A DNA stretch of 64,000 bases from Liquorilactobacillus cacaonum DSM 21116 (GCF_001436735.1 NZ_AYZE01000016.1:62001-126000); one strand, 5' to 3'. Counted from the first letter of the stretch, positions 44,466 through 54,523 are shown. Translations and numbers: made by a program. The notes: generated from the sequence alone by a model not told the origin.

Positions 44466-45806
44466 ATGAAAGAGCAAAAAAAATTATCATTACTTGAAGT
44501 TTTTGGGCTATCAATTGCGGTTGTTGCACCTACTGGAGCAATGGCATTTAATACAGCGGGCACAGCAGCAGCTACAGGTACAGCAGTTCCATTAGCATTT
44601 ATTTTAGGAGGTCTGGGGATTTTTTTCGTTGGAATTTCATTTGTAGAATTAGCGCATCACATTCCTGGAGAAGGTTCTGCGTATGCATATAATGCAAAAG
44701 CATTTGGTGAACGAATTGGGTTTTTATCGGGGTGGGCATTAACACTGACATATATTGCATTTACTGTTGGATGTGTTAGTATTTTTTCGAATTTTGCTGA
44801 TGTATTTTTTAAACATTTTGGATTAAGCTTGCCCATACCGGTATATATTGTTGTTGCATTAGCTGCAGGATGGTGGCTAAGCCATAAAGGAATTGAATTT
44901 TCTACAAGATTTGCTTTAGTTTTGGAATTGATTTCAGTTGCAGCCTTGGCAATATTGGCTTTGGTAATTATTTTTTCCGGAGGTGCTCATGGAAATTCTA
45001 TGAAGCCATTTAGCCTATCAGGAACGTCAATTAGTGGTCTTGGAACAGGGATGGTTTTTGCGTTACTATCATTTGCTGGCTTTGAAGGTGCTGCAACTGT
45101 TGCGCCCCAGGCTAAAAAGCCAAATAAGGCTATTACTGTTGCAATCTTAGGGACCGTCATTTTTGCAGTTATCTTTTATGTTGTTGTTAGTTATGCTCAA
45201 GTTATTGGATTTGGAACAGGTAATATCTCTAAGTTAGCAAATTCAGCTGCACCTCTTAATTATTTAGCTACTAAATATGTTGGAAGCTATATGGCGGTAT
45301 TCATTGATTTTGCGAGCTGCACAAGTTTTTTTGCTTGTTATCTGGGGGCAATGAATGCAGCAGCTTTTATGATGAAGGCATTGGCAAATAATGGCTATCT
45401 CACGGCTTGGTTTTCTAATGACAAATCGCTAAATACTACCCCTACTCATGCACTAGACACAGTTTCCTTAATTGCATTAGTTGCATACGCGATTTTTGGA
45501 TTAAAAGTCGGCCCAACCAATTTTTATAATTATTGCGGAACTTTAGGAACAATTTCATTGTTATTGGTGTATGTTATGGTTAATCTTGGAGCGATTAAAT
45601 ATTTCACAACTCATCGAGAACATTTTTCTTTTTGGAAACACCTGATTTCTCCAATCATAGGTACAATTGTTTTGATATATCCGATTTATAGCAATTTGTG
45701 GCCAGTGCCAGCTTTTCCAATGAATTTATTCCCGTATATTGTTGTTGCTTGGATTTTAATTGGGCTGATTCTTTCTGGTAAAAAAAGAGAAGTCAAGCTT
45801 AAATAA
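44466..45806 (+). CDS. APC-family amino acid/amine permease
   Basis: Transporter of 446 residues with about twelve membrane segments. The first, LSIAVVAPTGAMAFNTAGTAAATG, carries the APC glycine-rich substrate motif, and SFAGFEGAATVAPQAKKPNKAI is the consensus in TM6. ATG 44466 is chosen because GAGGGG is seven bases away; an upstream ATG has no such site. It lies between the ligase and hydrolase genes and probably imports the compound they process. Confidence 0.9.
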   Translation: MKEQKKLSLLEVFGLSIAVVAPTGAMAFNTAGTAAATGTAVPLAFILGGLGIFFVGISFVELAHHIPGEGSAYAYNAKAFGERIGFLSGWALTLTYIAFTVGCVSIFSNFADVFFKHFGLSLPIPVYIVVALAAGWWLSHKGIEFSTRFALVLELISVAALAILALVIIFSGGAHGNSMKPFSLSGTSISGLGTGMVFALLSFAGFEGAATVAPQAKKPNKAITVAILGTVIFAVIFYVVVSYAQVIGFGTGNISKLANSAAPLNYLATKYVGSYMAVFIDFASCTSFFACYLGAMNAAAFMMKALANNGYLTAWFSNDKSLNTTPTHALDTVSLIALVAYAIFGLKVGPTNFYNYCGTLGTISLLLVYVMVNLGAIKYFTTHREHFSFWKHLISPIIGTIVLIYPIYSNLWPVPAFPMNLFPYIVVAWILIGLILSGKKREVKLK

Positions 45807-45820
45807 TGGAGGATTTTTAG

Positions 45821-46510
45821 ATGGAAGACACGTTATATTACTCTACAAATAGTAGTGGGGACTTTGTATATCCAATAAAAAAAGAAAGCACTATTTTATT
45901 GGTTGTAGACATGCAAAATGAATTTGTTCTTGATGATTTTGGTGATGCAGCAAAATTCAAAGAAGAAGGTACTTACGCTCAATGGATTCCTTTTTACGAA
46001 AGAATAAATCAAATAGTAATTCCCAATAATCAGAAACTGTTATCGGTATTTCGCAAAGAAGACATGCTTGTTTCATATGCTAGAATAGCAAGCTTTAGGA
46101 CTGACGGTCGTGATAGATCTCCAGTGCAACGTAGACCAGGCTGGAATAATATATTGTTGCCAAAATCGACTTATGGTTCACAAATAATTGATGCACTAAA
46201 GCCAATGGAAGAAGACATTGTCGTCGAAAAGTCAACAGACAGTGTCGTTAACGGGACAGCATATGTACAACTATTAAATAATCTTCAAGTTAAGACAGTT
46301 ATCGTAACTGGAGTGGTGACAGATCAATGTGTTGCAACTTCTGTTAGAGATTTAGCAGATCGAGGGTTCAATGTCATCGTGGCTGAAGATGCATGTGCAG
46401 GAGCCACAATGGACGTTCATGAGGCCGAGTTAAAAATAATGAATCATATTTATTGTGATGTGATGTCAACTGCTGAGATTGAGAAGTTAGTTGGCGAGTT
46501 GAATGAATAA
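45821..46510 (+). CDS. Isochorismatase-like cysteine hydrolase
   Basis: Hydrolase of 229 residues with the catalytic triad of the family: Asp in LLVVDMQNEF, Lys in VVEKSTDS, and Cys in VTGVVTDQCVATSVRDLADRGF. Relatives cleave amides (nicotinamide, N-carbamoylsarcosine, biuret) or isochorismate. Placed after a gamma-glutamyl ligase and a permease it could release ammonia or a gamma-glutamyl intermediate. The sequence alone does not give the substrate. GGAGG precedes the start, and a strong terminator closes the operon. Confidence 0.88.
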   Translation: MEDTLYYSTNSSGDFVYPIKKESTILLVVDMQNEFVLDDFGDAAKFKEEGTYAQWIPFYERINQIVIPNNQKLLSVFRKEDMLVSYARIASFRTDGRDRSPVQRRPGWNNILLPKSTYGSQIIDALKPMEEDIVVEKSTDSVVNGTAYVQLLNNLQVKTVIVTGVVTDQCVATSVRDLADRGFNVIVAEDACAGATMDVHEAELKIMNHIYCDVMSTAEIEKLVGELNE

Positions 46511-46515
46511 CTTTT

Positions 46516-46569
46516 AAAATAGCGATGGTAGATCAAGAAATAAAAATTGATCTATCATCGCTATTTTTA
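46516..46569 (+). terminator. Terminator of the ligase-permease-hydrolase operon
   Basis: Long stem AAAATAGCGATG-G-TAGATCA with TGATCTA-T-CATCGCTATTTTT and a T-run. Confidence 0.92.
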
Positions 46570-46655
46570 TTTGAATAAGAATAAAGTGAATTTCAGTACT
46601 GAAAATGTTATACATAGCTAGAATCTTATTAATTTATATAGTTATACAGTATAAA

Positions 46656-48584
46656 TTAATATTCTAAAGCTTTTTTAGACACACCAGTTTTTTCTTTAAG
46701 AGGGGCCATAGGAGTTGGTGGATTATTATCATAGTTAGTTGTGAGCAATCTAAGGGTATTTATTACTGTAAGTAATGTTACACCAACATCAGAGAAAACT
46801 GCTTCCCACATCGTTGTTATTCCTAAGACACCTAATCCAAGAAAAATTAACTTAACAAGAATTGCCAAAGTAATATTTTCAAGAACTATCAAACGTGTTT
46901 TTTTGGCAATTTGCAAAACTTTTGCAATCGCTAAGGGATCATCTTTCATTAATACAATATCAGCTGCTTCAATTGCTGCGTCTGATCCAAGTCCCCCCAT
47001 GGCAATTCCAATGTCGGCGAGCGCAAGAACTGGAGTATCGTTTAATCCATCGCCAACAAAAGCTACTTTATTATTCGTTTGTTGTTTAATCTTGGATAAT
47101 TCTTTAACTTTATCTTGGGGTAATAATTCAGCTTTTACATCGTCAAGGGCTAGTTGCCTTGTTACAGCAGTAGCTATTTTGTAATTATCACCAGTTAACA
47201 TGATATTTTTTTTAATTCCAGCCTTCTTTAATTCCATTAGCATAGCAATTGTATTGGTTCGAATTGTGTCAGCAACTTCAATTGCGCCGTAGTAATTATT
47301 TTTGTCTGCAAGATAGACAAGTGAGCCTATAGTAGGCAGTGGCAAATTATGTGATAAATTTAGTTGTTTCATTAACTTAGCAGAACCAACAAAGTACTGT
47401 GTATTATTGATGTAGCCAGATACACCAAGTCCTACTAGTTCTTTAATGTCATGGGCAGTGAATTGAATGTCATTAGCTGTGTTATAAGAAACAATGGACT
47501 TAGCAATTGGATGCGGTGAGACACTTTCTATAGCGGCGATGAGAGCTAATAATTTATCTTTTGAAATTTTTTGATTAGGAATAACTTGATAAACAGAAAA
47601 TGCCCCTTTGGTGAGTGTTCCTGTTTTATCAAAGACAAATGTGTCAACTGAATTTAAAAGCTCAAGATAATTACTGCCTTTGATTAAAACCCCATTTTTT
47701 GAAGCTGCTCCAATTCCACCAAAATAACTTAATGGGACAGAAATAACGAGGGCACAAGGACATGAGATTACAAGAAACATTAATGAGCGATAGAGCCAGG
47801 TTTCGAGTGGTTGAGATAGTAGGACTGGAATTACTGTCAGCAATATAGCCAGAAACACAACAATTGGTGTATATATTTTAGAAAAAGAAGTTATAAAGGT
47901 TTCTGTTTGTGTCTTTTTATTTGAAGCTTCTTGGACTAATTGCAAGATTTTTGAAACTGTTGAATTTTTATATTCTTTTTTTACGAGTAACCGTAAGGGT
48001 GAATTGGTAACAATTGTACCACTAAGAACATAATCATCTGTAGTAACAAAATTTGGTTTGCTTTCACCAGTTAAGGCCTTGGTATCAAGATATGCGGCTC
48101 CAGCAACAACTATAGAATCAACAGGAATTTTTTCACCTGGATTAACAATAATATGATCATTAATTTTTAGCAGTTCAGGTTTGATATCTTGTGTCTTGTC
48201 GTTAATAGATAAGTGAGCTATATTTGCACGAATACTGAGCATGTCAGCAATTGAATTTTTTGATTTTGCTATAGCAGCGTCATTAAACATCTCGCCTATT
48301 CTGTAAAAAAGCATAACTGCGATTGCTTCAGGATACTGGGCAATCAAGAAAGCACCAATTGTAGCGATAGTCATCAAAAATTCTTCACCAAAAAAATCAT
48401 GGTTAAAGATATTAATTACAGCATTCTTTATAACACCAAAGCCTACTAGTAAATAAGAAAGAAGATAGAGTACTAGTTGTATAAAGGCAATTGGTGAAAT
48501 TTGAGCACTTATTAACAATAAAATGCTAATCAAAATTAAAAAGATCTGCTGCCTGCTTTTTTGGTTAGTAAAATAAATTTTCAT
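46656..48584 (-). CDS. Heavy-metal P1B-type ATPase (Cd/Zn/Co type)
   Basis: Pump of 642 residues, shorter than CadA because it has no N-terminal metal-binding HMA domain. The motifs are complete: TGES (ALTGESKPN), SCPCALVISVP with the CPC metal site near residue 275, phosphorylated Asp in FDKTGTLTKG near residue 317, SPHPIAKS, and GDGLNDTPVLA. The CPC-plus-Ser pattern suits Cd/Zn/Pb or cobalt export. GGAGG is eight bases before the ATG. Its promoter contains an ArsR/SmtB-like operator. Confidence 0.92.
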   Translation of the reverse strand: MKIYFTNQKSRQQIFLILISILLLISAQISPIAFIQLVLYLLSYLLVGFGVIKNAVINIFNHDFFGEEFLMTIATIGAFLIAQYPEAIAVMLFYRIGEMFNDAAIAKSKNSIADMLSIRANIAHLSINDKTQDIKPELLKINDHIIVNPGEKIPVDSIVVAGAAYLDTKALTGESKPNFVTTDDYVLSGTIVTNSPLRLLVKKEYKNSTVSKILQLVQEASNKKTQTETFITSFSKIYTPIVVFLAILLTVIPVLLSQPLETWLYRSLMFLVISCPCALVISVPLSYFGGIGAASKNGVLIKGSNYLELLNSVDTFVFDKTGTLTKGAFSVYQVIPNQKISKDKLLALIAAIESVSPHPIAKSIVSYNTANDIQFTAHDIKELVGLGVSGYINNTQYFVGSAKLMKQLNLSHNLPLPTIGSLVYLADKNNYYGAIEVADTIRTNTIAMLMELKKAGIKKNIMLTGDNYKIATAVTRQLALDDVKAELLPQDKVKELSKIKQQTNNKVAFVGDGLNDTPVLALADIGIAMGGLGSDAAIEAADIVLMKDDPLAIAKVLQIAKKTRLIVLENITLAILVKLIFLGLGVLGITTMWEAVFSDVGVTLLTVINTLRLLTTNYDNNPPTPMAPLKEKTGVSKKALEY

Positions 48585-48623
48585 GGGTATCGCCTCCAGA
48601 TGGTAATTTATAAGTTTGAATAA

Positions 48624-48673
48624 ATGAATATATGTTCATATATAATAATATGAAAAAGGAGTTCCGTTGTCAA
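48624..48673 (-). promoter_or_regulatory. Promoter and ArsR/SmtB-type operator of the metal ATPase
   Basis: On the minus strand TTGACA (48668-48673) and TATTAT (48645-48650) are separated by 17 bp. The dyad ATGAATATATGTTCAT (48624-48639) lies at the transcript start and matches the TGAA-N6-TTCA core bound by CadC/CzrA/SmtB repressors. No such repressor gene lies in the window. Confidence 0.75.
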
Positions 48674-48684
48674 ATTAATTATTG

Positions 48685-48735
48685 TTGACAATTGTAAACT
48701 TAAATAATATTATTAGCTTGTGGTTACAAATGTAA
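48685..48735 (+). promoter_or_regulatory. cop promoter with two CopY boxes
   Basis: TTGACA (48685-48690) and TATTAT (48708-48713), spacing 17. Cop box 1, GACAATTGTA (48687-48696), overlaps the -35 region. Cop box 2, TTACAAATGTAA (48724-48735), lies just past the start point. Both contain the ACANNTGT core bound by CopY, so the promoter should be released by copper. Confidence 0.85.
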
Positions 48736-48754
48736 ATCAAGAGGAGGGGAATTA

Positions 48755-49195
48755 ATGAGTGAAATCAATGCAACTAAAATGAGCCCGGCAGAATGGGAAC
48801 TAATGAGAATTATTTGGACAAAAAAAGGTGCAAGTAGTTCTGAAGTGATTGAACTGATGCAAGAGAAACGTTCATGGACTGAATCAACAATTAAAACTTT
48901 GTTACGCAGATTAGTTAGTAAGAAAATGTTAACGACGCATAAGGATGGTCGAAAATTTATTTACCATCCAACAATCAAAGAAAAAGATGCGATGAACGAA
49001 ACAGTTAGTGAATTGTTCGAACACCTATGTAACATGAAAAAAGGACAAGTGATAATCAATTTGCTGTCCAAATTAGAACTAAGCAAAAATGATATTCAAA
49101 AAATGCAAGAGATATTAGTAAAAAAAGAACAATTTGCTCCGAAAATGGTTAGTTGCGATTGTTTACCAAAAGAAATAAAAGATGGTTGTTGTTAG
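48755..49195 (+). CDS. copY: CopY-type copper-responsive repressor
   Basis: Repressor of 146 residues. The winged helix lies at residues 8-75 (MSPAEWELMRIIW..., SWTESTIKTLLRRLVSKKML). The C-terminus holds metal-binding cysteines, SCDCLPKEIKDGCC. Standard CopY proteins carry CXCX4-5CXC, whereas here the second pair is adjacent (CC) and eight residues from the first, so the metal site is altered. Two CopY boxes flank the start of transcription upstream. GAGGAGGGG precedes the ATG. Confidence 0.92.
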   Translation: MSEINATKMSPAEWELMRIIWTKKGASSSEVIELMQEKRSWTESTIKTLLRRLVSKKMLTTHKDGRKFIYHPTIKEKDAMNETVSELFEHLCNMKKGQVIINLLSKLELSKNDIQKMQEILVKKEQFAPKMVSCDCLPKEIKDGCC

Positions 49196-49224
49196 TGTAA
49201 GTAATTAGAAAGTGGGGGAGTGGC

Positions 49225-51297
49225 ATGAAAGATAATAAAAAAATAGAGCATGACATGTCGAAAATGGATCACAATAAAATGAATCATGAGATGCCAGAAA
49301 TGGATCACAGCAAAATGAATCATGAGATGTCGGGACATATGCACCACATGGGTGATTTTAAGAAGAAGTTTTGGTTATCATTTGTTGTTTCACTTCCTAT
49401 ATTTTTACTTTCATCTTTTATGGGATTAAAGTTACCTTTTAATTTTTCATTTACAGGCTCAGATTGGCTAGTACTTGTTTTAGCAACGTTCCTTTTTTTC
49501 TATGGTGGGCAGCCATTTTATACTGGAGCATGGCAAGAATTAAAAGAAAGAACTCCAGCAATGATGACATTGATTACGATGGGAATAAGTGTAGCTTATA
49601 TTTATAGTCTTTATGCATTTGTTATAAATCATTTTGTTTCTGGGGCAGCTCATGTAATGGACTTTTTTTGGGAATTAGCAAGTCTCATTGTTATAATGTT
49701 GTTGGGCCATTGGATTGAAATGAATGCAACAATGAGTGCAGGAAATGCAGTTGAAAAGATGGCGGCGCTATTACCTGGAGAGGCCCATCTACTTGGACAA
49801 AATGGTCGAACTCAAGATATCAAGCTAGAAGATCTTGAAGAGGGACAAGTCGTTAAGATTCTTGCGGGTGAAAAAGTACCTGCTGATGGTGAGATTATTA
49901 GTGGAACAAGTGCGGTAAATGAGGCTTTAGTTACTGGTGAATCCAAAGCAGTAAAAAAGAGATTGGGCGACAAGGTAATCGGTGGTTCTCTTAATGGTGA
50001 TGGAACTTTAGTAGTTAAGGTAACAGGCACTGGTCAAAGTGGATATCTAGCCCAAGTTAGTAAACTTGTAGGACAAGCACAACAAGATAAATCAAAGGCT
50101 GAATCAGTTGCTGATCGAGTATCAAAGTGGTTGTTTTATGCAGCTCTTTTGGTTGGAATTATTGCATTTTTAGTTTGGTTAAATCTTGCAGATATGAGTA
50201 CAGCACTTAATCGAATGGTAGCTGTGTTAGTGATAGCATGTCCACATGCTTTGGGCTTGGCAATTCCATTAGTTGTTGCTAGAAGCACTTCTTTAGCTGC
50301 TACAAATGGATTACTTTTACGCAATCGAAAGGCACTTGAACAAGTAAAAAAGCTTGATGTTGTTCTGATGGATAAAACTGGAACTCTAACAGAAGGTATA
50401 TTTAAAGTAAATGAAATAAAAAGTGAAAACAGTCAATATACAAAAAATGAAGTCCTTGAATTGATGGCACAATTAGAAACAAGTTCAAGTCACCCACTAG
50501 CAACTGGTATTTTGAATGAGGCAAAGAAAAACAACTTAGATATTAAATCTGCTTCAAATGTACAGACACTTAAAGGTATAGGTGTGACTGGATTAATAGC
50601 TGGCAAAGAGTACCAACTTGTAACTGCTAATTATTTGAAGAAAAAACAAATTGATTTTAATCAGAAGCAATTTGATGAATTAGCACAAAAAGGTAATTCA
50701 ATTAGTTATCTAATTAGTGATGAGAAAATAATTGGTTTGATTGCACAAGGTGATCAAATAAAGAATGAATCCAAAACATTTATTGAGCAGTTACATCAAA
50801 TGGGGATAGAGCCTGTAATGTTAACTGGGGACAATGAATTAGCTGCAAAAAAAATTGCTACTCAGCTTGGGAAAATAACTGTAAAAGCGGAGCTGAAGCC
50901 AGAAGATAAAGAAAGAATTGTTAGGGAATATCAAGAAAAAAATCATCATGTGATGATGCTTGGCGATGGAGTCAATGACGCTCCTAGTTTAGCACGAGCG
51001 GATATTGGAGTAGCAATTGGGGCAGGGACAGATGTTGCGATTGATTCAGCAGATGTGGTCTTGGTAAAGAGCAATCCTAAAGATGTTTTGAATTTCTTAC
51101 ACTTAGCTAAGGCAACTAATCGCAAAATGGTCGAGAATTTATGGTGGGGAGCAGGATATAATATTCTTGCCTTACCTTTAGCAGCGGGATTACTTGCTGG
51201 ATTCGGATTTGTTTTAAGCCCGGCTGTTGGGGCGATTGTGATGTCATTATCAACAGTTATTGTTGCTATCAATGCAATGACATTAAGGATAGATTGA
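49225..51297 (+). CDS. copB: Copper-exporting P1B-type ATPase, CopB type
   Basis: Pump of 690 residues. In place of HMA domains the N-terminus has a Met/His-rich repeat (MDHNKMNHEMPEMDHSKMNHEM) that binds copper. The membrane metal site is CPH in VIACPHALGLAIP near residue 335, typical of CopB, and the phosphorylation motif DKTGTLTEG lies near residue 383. It probably exports copper under CopY control and works with the second pump encoded next. The GGGGGAG ribosome site supports the start. Confidence 0.93.
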   Translation: MKDNKKIEHDMSKMDHNKMNHEMPEMDHSKMNHEMSGHMHHMGDFKKKFWLSFVVSLPIFLLSSFMGLKLPFNFSFTGSDWLVLVLATFLFFYGGQPFYTGAWQELKERTPAMMTLITMGISVAYIYSLYAFVINHFVSGAAHVMDFFWELASLIVIMLLGHWIEMNATMSAGNAVEKMAALLPGEAHLLGQNGRTQDIKLEDLEEGQVVKILAGEKVPADGEIISGTSAVNEALVTGESKAVKKRLGDKVIGGSLNGDGTLVVKVTGTGQSGYLAQVSKLVGQAQQDKSKAESVADRVSKWLFYAALLVGIIAFLVWLNLADMSTALNRMVAVLVIACPHALGLAIPLVVARSTSLAATNGLLLRNRKALEQVKKLDVVLMDKTGTLTEGIFKVNEIKSENSQYTKNEVLELMAQLETSSSHPLATGILNEAKKNNLDIKSASNVQTLKGIGVTGLIAGKEYQLVTANYLKKKQIDFNQKQFDELAQKGNSISYLISDEKIIGLIAQGDQIKNESKTFIEQLHQMGIEPVMLTGDNELAAKKIATQLGKITVKAELKPEDKERIVREYQEKNHHVMMLGDGVNDAPSLARADIGVAIGAGTDVAIDSADVVLVKSNPKDVLNFLHLAKATNRKMVENLWWGAGYNILALPLAAGLLAGFGFVLSPAVGAIVMSLSTVIVAINAMTLRID

Positions 51298-51306
51298 TGG
51301 AGGTGA

Positions 51307-53565
51307 GTGACTACGAAAAAAGAAGATTATGCAATTGATGGGATGGTTTGCGCCACGTGCTCGTTAACGATTGAAAAAGCAGTTGGCAAGTTGGCAGGAA
51401 TAAATGATGTGAGTGTGAATTTAACAACCGAAAAAATGAATGTGGCATATGATTCTAGCAAACTTGATGAACAAAAAATCATAGCAGCTGTAGTAAATTC
51501 GGGCTACGGGGCAAAGTTATTGACCGGAGCAGCAGATGAAGAAGAAAGACGAACACTTGCAAAAACAAAACAAATAAGTAATTTATGGAATCACTTTATT
51601 TATTCAGCAATATTTATTATTCCATTATTGTATGTTGCGATGGGCTCAATGTTTGGACTGTGGGTACCTGGATTCATGAATCCAGATGCTAATCCAAAGA
51701 TATTTGTAGCAATTGAACTATTACTTGTTTTGCCTGTAATTGTTTTAAATCGTGATTATTTTAGAATTGGGCTGAAAGCTTTGTTTAAAGGACATCCAAA
51801 TATGGATTCATTGGTTGCTCTGGGATCAGGAGCCGCTTTTATATACAGTTTATTTGGAACCGTCATGATTTTTGGAGGTAACTTTAGTTACATCAACCAA
51901 TTATATTATGAGGCAGCTGGAACAATTCTTACGTTAATTACACTTGGTAAATACTTTGAAATACTTTCAAAGGGCAAAACTTCTTCAGCAATAAAAAAGC
52001 TCTTGAATTTGGTCCCCAAAACTGCCAATGTTTTGATTGATGGAAAAGAACAGGAAGTATCTCTTGAGAAGCTAAAACTAAAGGATATTGTAATAGTACG
52101 ACCGGGGCAAAAGATACCAGTAGATGGAGTAATAATTGAAGGGAAATCAAACGTTGATGAAGCTTTATTGACGGGTGAAAGTATGCCAACGAAAAAAGGT
52201 CAGGGAGATACGGTAATTGGAGGAACTTTAAATCAAACTGGAATATTTAAATTAAGTGTTACGAAAGCTCCAAATGATACGGTTTTATCACAGATTGTAA
52301 GATTAGTAGAAGATGCGCAATCTCAAAAGGCGCCTATCGCTAAAATAGCAGATCGCGTTTCAGCAATTTTTGTTCCAACTGTGATTGTACTAGCTTTAAT
52401 GGCTGGATTAGCGTGGTTCTTGATAGGCCATGAGTCATTTAGCTTTTCATTGACAATTATGATTGCTGTATTGGTGATTGCTTGTCCGTGTGCACTTGGA
52501 TTAGCAACGCCAACGGCAATAATGGTAGGTACTGGTAAAGGTGCAGAGAATGGAGTCTTTTTTAAGAGTGGTGTATCACTTGAAACACTTAAGAATATTG
52601 AAACAGTTATTTTAGATAAGACAGGTACAATTACAACAGGGAATCCTACAGTTACAGATATTTTGTCCTTTGGTGAATATTCAAAAGATAAGTTAATTAG
52701 TTTTGCAGCAACTGTGGAGGATAATTCACAACACCCGCTCGCAAAAGCAATTTTGGAATATGCAAGAAAACGAGGTATAAAAATTCTACCATCCACAGAT
52801 TTTCAACTGATTGAAGGAATGGGAATTCAAGCAACAATACAAGACATCCACGTTAGTTTAGGTAATACAAAATTGATGCAAGAAAGTCAGATTGACATTT
52901 CTGAAGTAGTTTTTCAAGCTGATGAATTTGCGAGTCAAGGGAAAACACCATTGTTGGTTGCTGTTGACTCACAAATAGCAGGCATCATTGCAGTTGCAGA
53001 TCCTATAAAAAAAACCAGCCAAAAAGCAATCATAAGGTTAAAGAAGGCAGGACTTAACGTGTTGATGATAACAGGTGATAATGCTAAGACAGCAGCAGCG
53101 GTAGCTAAACAAGTTGGAATAACTGAAATAAAAAGTGAAGTTATGCCAGCTGATAAGTCAAAGTATGTAAAAGCTTTGCAAGGAGAAGGAAAATTAGTTG
53201 CAATGGTTGGTGATGGGATAAATGATGCTCCTGCTCTAGCACAAGCTGATGTTGGAATTGCCATTGGTTCTGGTACAGATGTTGCAATAGATGCTGCAGA
53301 TGTTGTATTGATGCACAGCGATTTAGCTGATGTTGAGGTGGCGTATCAGTTAAGTCAAGCAACAATTCGCAATATCAAAGAAAATCTATTTTGGGCATTT
53401 GCCTATAATATGCTAGGTATTCCAGTGGCAATGGGAATTTTATTTTTATTTGGTGGTCCATTGCTCAATCCAATGATTGCAGGAGTTGCCATGAGTTTTA
53501 GTTCGGTTTCAGTTTTATTAAATGCGCTGCGTCTTAAGTCATTTAGGTCGCCTAAAAAAGCGTGA
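51307..53565 (+). CDS. copA: Copper-transporting P1B-type ATPase, CopA type
   Basis: Pump of 752 residues. One N-terminal HMA domain has [15 protein letters not shown] (CxxC at about residues 15-18). The membrane metal site is CPC in [19 protein letters not shown] near residue 397, followed by [10 protein letters not shown]. The apparent start is GTG only three bases after GGAGG, which is unusually close; there is no better in-frame start before the HMA motif. Sequence assignment to Cu(I) transport is firm; direction (export) follows from the family. Confidence 0.92.
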   Translation: MTTKKEDYAIDGMVCATCSLTIEKAVGKLAGINDVSVNLTTEKMNVAYDSSKLDEQKIIAAVVNSGYGAKLLTGAADEEERRTLAKTKQISNLWNHFIYSAIFIIPLLYVAMGSMFGLWVPGFMNPDANPKIFVAIELLLVLPVIVLNRDYFRIGLKALFKGHPNMDSLVALGSGAAFIYSLFGTVMIFGGNFSYINQLYYEAAGTILTLITLGKYFEILSKGKTSSAIKKLLNLVPKTANVLIDGKEQEVSLEKLKLKDIVIVRPGQKIPVDGVIIEGKSNVDEALLTGESMPTKKGQGDTVIGGTLNQTGIFKLSVTKAPNDTVLSQIVRLVEDAQSQKAPIAKIADRVSAIFVPTVIVLALMAGLAWFLIGHESFSFSLTIMIAVLVIACPCALGLATPTAIMVGTGKGAENGVFFKSGVSLETLKNIETVILDKTGTITTGNPTVTDILSFGEYSKDKLISFAATVEDNSQHPLAKAILEYARKRGIKILPSTDFQLIEGMGIQATIQDIHVSLGNTKLMQESQIDISEVVFQADEFASQGKTPLLVAVDSQIAGIIAVADPIKKTSQKAIIRLKKAGLNVLMITGDNAKTAAAVAKQVGITEIKSEVMPADKSKYVKALQGEGKLVAMVGDGINDAPALAQADVGIAIGSGTDVAIDAADVVLMHSDLADVEVAYQLSQATIRNIKENLFWAFAYNMLGIPVAMGILFLFGGPLLNPMIAGVAMSFSSVSVLLNALRLKSFRSPKKA

Positions 53566-53585
53566 AAAAATAAGGAGTGATTATT

Positions 53586-53783
53586 ATGGAAAAGACATAT
53601 GATATTGTAGGTATGAAATGTGACGGCTGTGCAAGAAAAGTAACAGAGGCTTTTTCAGGTATTTCAGGTGTATCAAAAGTTGAGGTAAGTCTAGCAGACA
53701 ACAAGGCAGTTGTAGCAGGTGATTTTGATGAGAATAAATTGCAAGAATCTTTAGAAGGAACACATTATAGCGTAAAAATTTAG
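53586..53783 (+). CDS. copZ: CopZ copper chaperone
   Basis: Cytoplasmic chaperone of 65 residues, a single HMA domain with metal motif GMKCDGCARKV (CxxC, residues 11-14) and the usual acidic C-terminal strand. It hands Cu(I) to CopY or to the HMA domain of CopA. I place the start at the ATG after AAGGAG, nine bases later than the first GTG in frame. Last gene of the operon, before a terminator. Confidence 0.93.
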   Translation: MEKTYDIVGMKCDGCARKVTEAFSGISGVSKVEVSLADNKAVVAGDFDENKLQESLEGTHYSVKI

Positions 53784-53828
53784 AAACGCATAATAAAACT
53801 GGAACAAGATATTCATTTGTTAAATGAG

Positions 53829-53867
53829 GGGCTATACTGGATGAGAATCAGTATGGCTCTTTTTTTG
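53829..53867 (+). terminator. Terminator of the cop operon
   Basis: GGGCTATACTG pairs with CAGTATGGCTC (two wobble pairs) and is followed by seven or more T. Confidence 0.82.
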
Positions 53868-53913
53868 TTAGAAAAATTTGCAAAAAAAAAGGGCTCTATT
53901 AAAAGCTCTAGTC

Positions 53914-54270
53914 TTAACCATCTATTTTGACAATTGGATAAACACGGTTGTCAGCTTCGTCAAATAAACTGATGGGATGTTTTTCAGTTGCATCGAGGCG
54001 TAATTGGTATCCATACCTGTCAATAAAAATTAATTCTTTATCATCAAGTTTGGTTATTTTTCCAGGCAACTTACGACCGTCAATTAGTATAGTGAGTGTT
54101 TCATTAATTTCAAGGAGATGGACTTTCCCACTGAAATCATCCGTAAAGTTCCACTTGCCAACGTAGAAGTTAGGCAGATTGTTTACATATACCTTCTTTT
54201 TAAATAAAGCAAGGGGATTGAAGTGACTTCGCAGGTTGAATCCATGATTAGCCTGTTGCTTGTGATTCAT
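53914..54270 (-). CDS. Small conserved protein (DUF4828-like)
   Basis: Protein of 118 residues. After a basic N-terminal part (NHKQQANHGFNLRSHFNPLALFKKK) comes a beta-rich region with FYVGKWNFTDDFSGKVHLLEINETLTILIDGRKLPGKI and LIFIDRYGYQLRL. I associate this with DUF4828, a Lactobacillaceae family, from memory of its pattern. No function is known. GAGGGG is upstream of the ATG. The gene stands alone after the cop operon. Confidence 0.65.
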   Translation of the reverse strand: MNHKQQANHGFNLRSHFNPLALFKKKVYVNNLPNFYVGKWNFTDDFSGKVHLLEINETLTILIDGRKLPGKITKLDDKELIFIDRYGYQLRLDATEKHPISLFDEADNRVYPIVKIDG

Positions 54271-54523
54271 TAGTAGTGCGCCCCTCTCAGTGATTTATTG
54301 ATTTCAAAGTATAATATAACATTTAAATAATAAATAAAGTAGTATTTAGACTAATTTTAATAGCAATATATTTGTTTTGAAAAAAGTTTGTATTATCCGA
54401 AAAAAATATGTCATTTAGTTATTCAAATGACAAAATTTAGATCAACGCTTCATTAGATATACTAAGTATTATTATTTTGTTACAATAGTTTTAAGAAAGC
54501 GATTTAAAAAGGGAGGAGTTTCC

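Noticed and set aside
46741..47184. 147-codon ORF antisense to the Cd/Zn-type ATPase gene
   Set aside because: It lies wholly opposite a P-type ATPase with all motifs intact, has no ribosome site, and its Ser/Ala-rich composition is the shadow of the true frame.
52323..52796. 157-codon ORF antisense to copA
   Set aside because: Opposite strand of a complete CopA frame; no ribosome site or recognisable domain.
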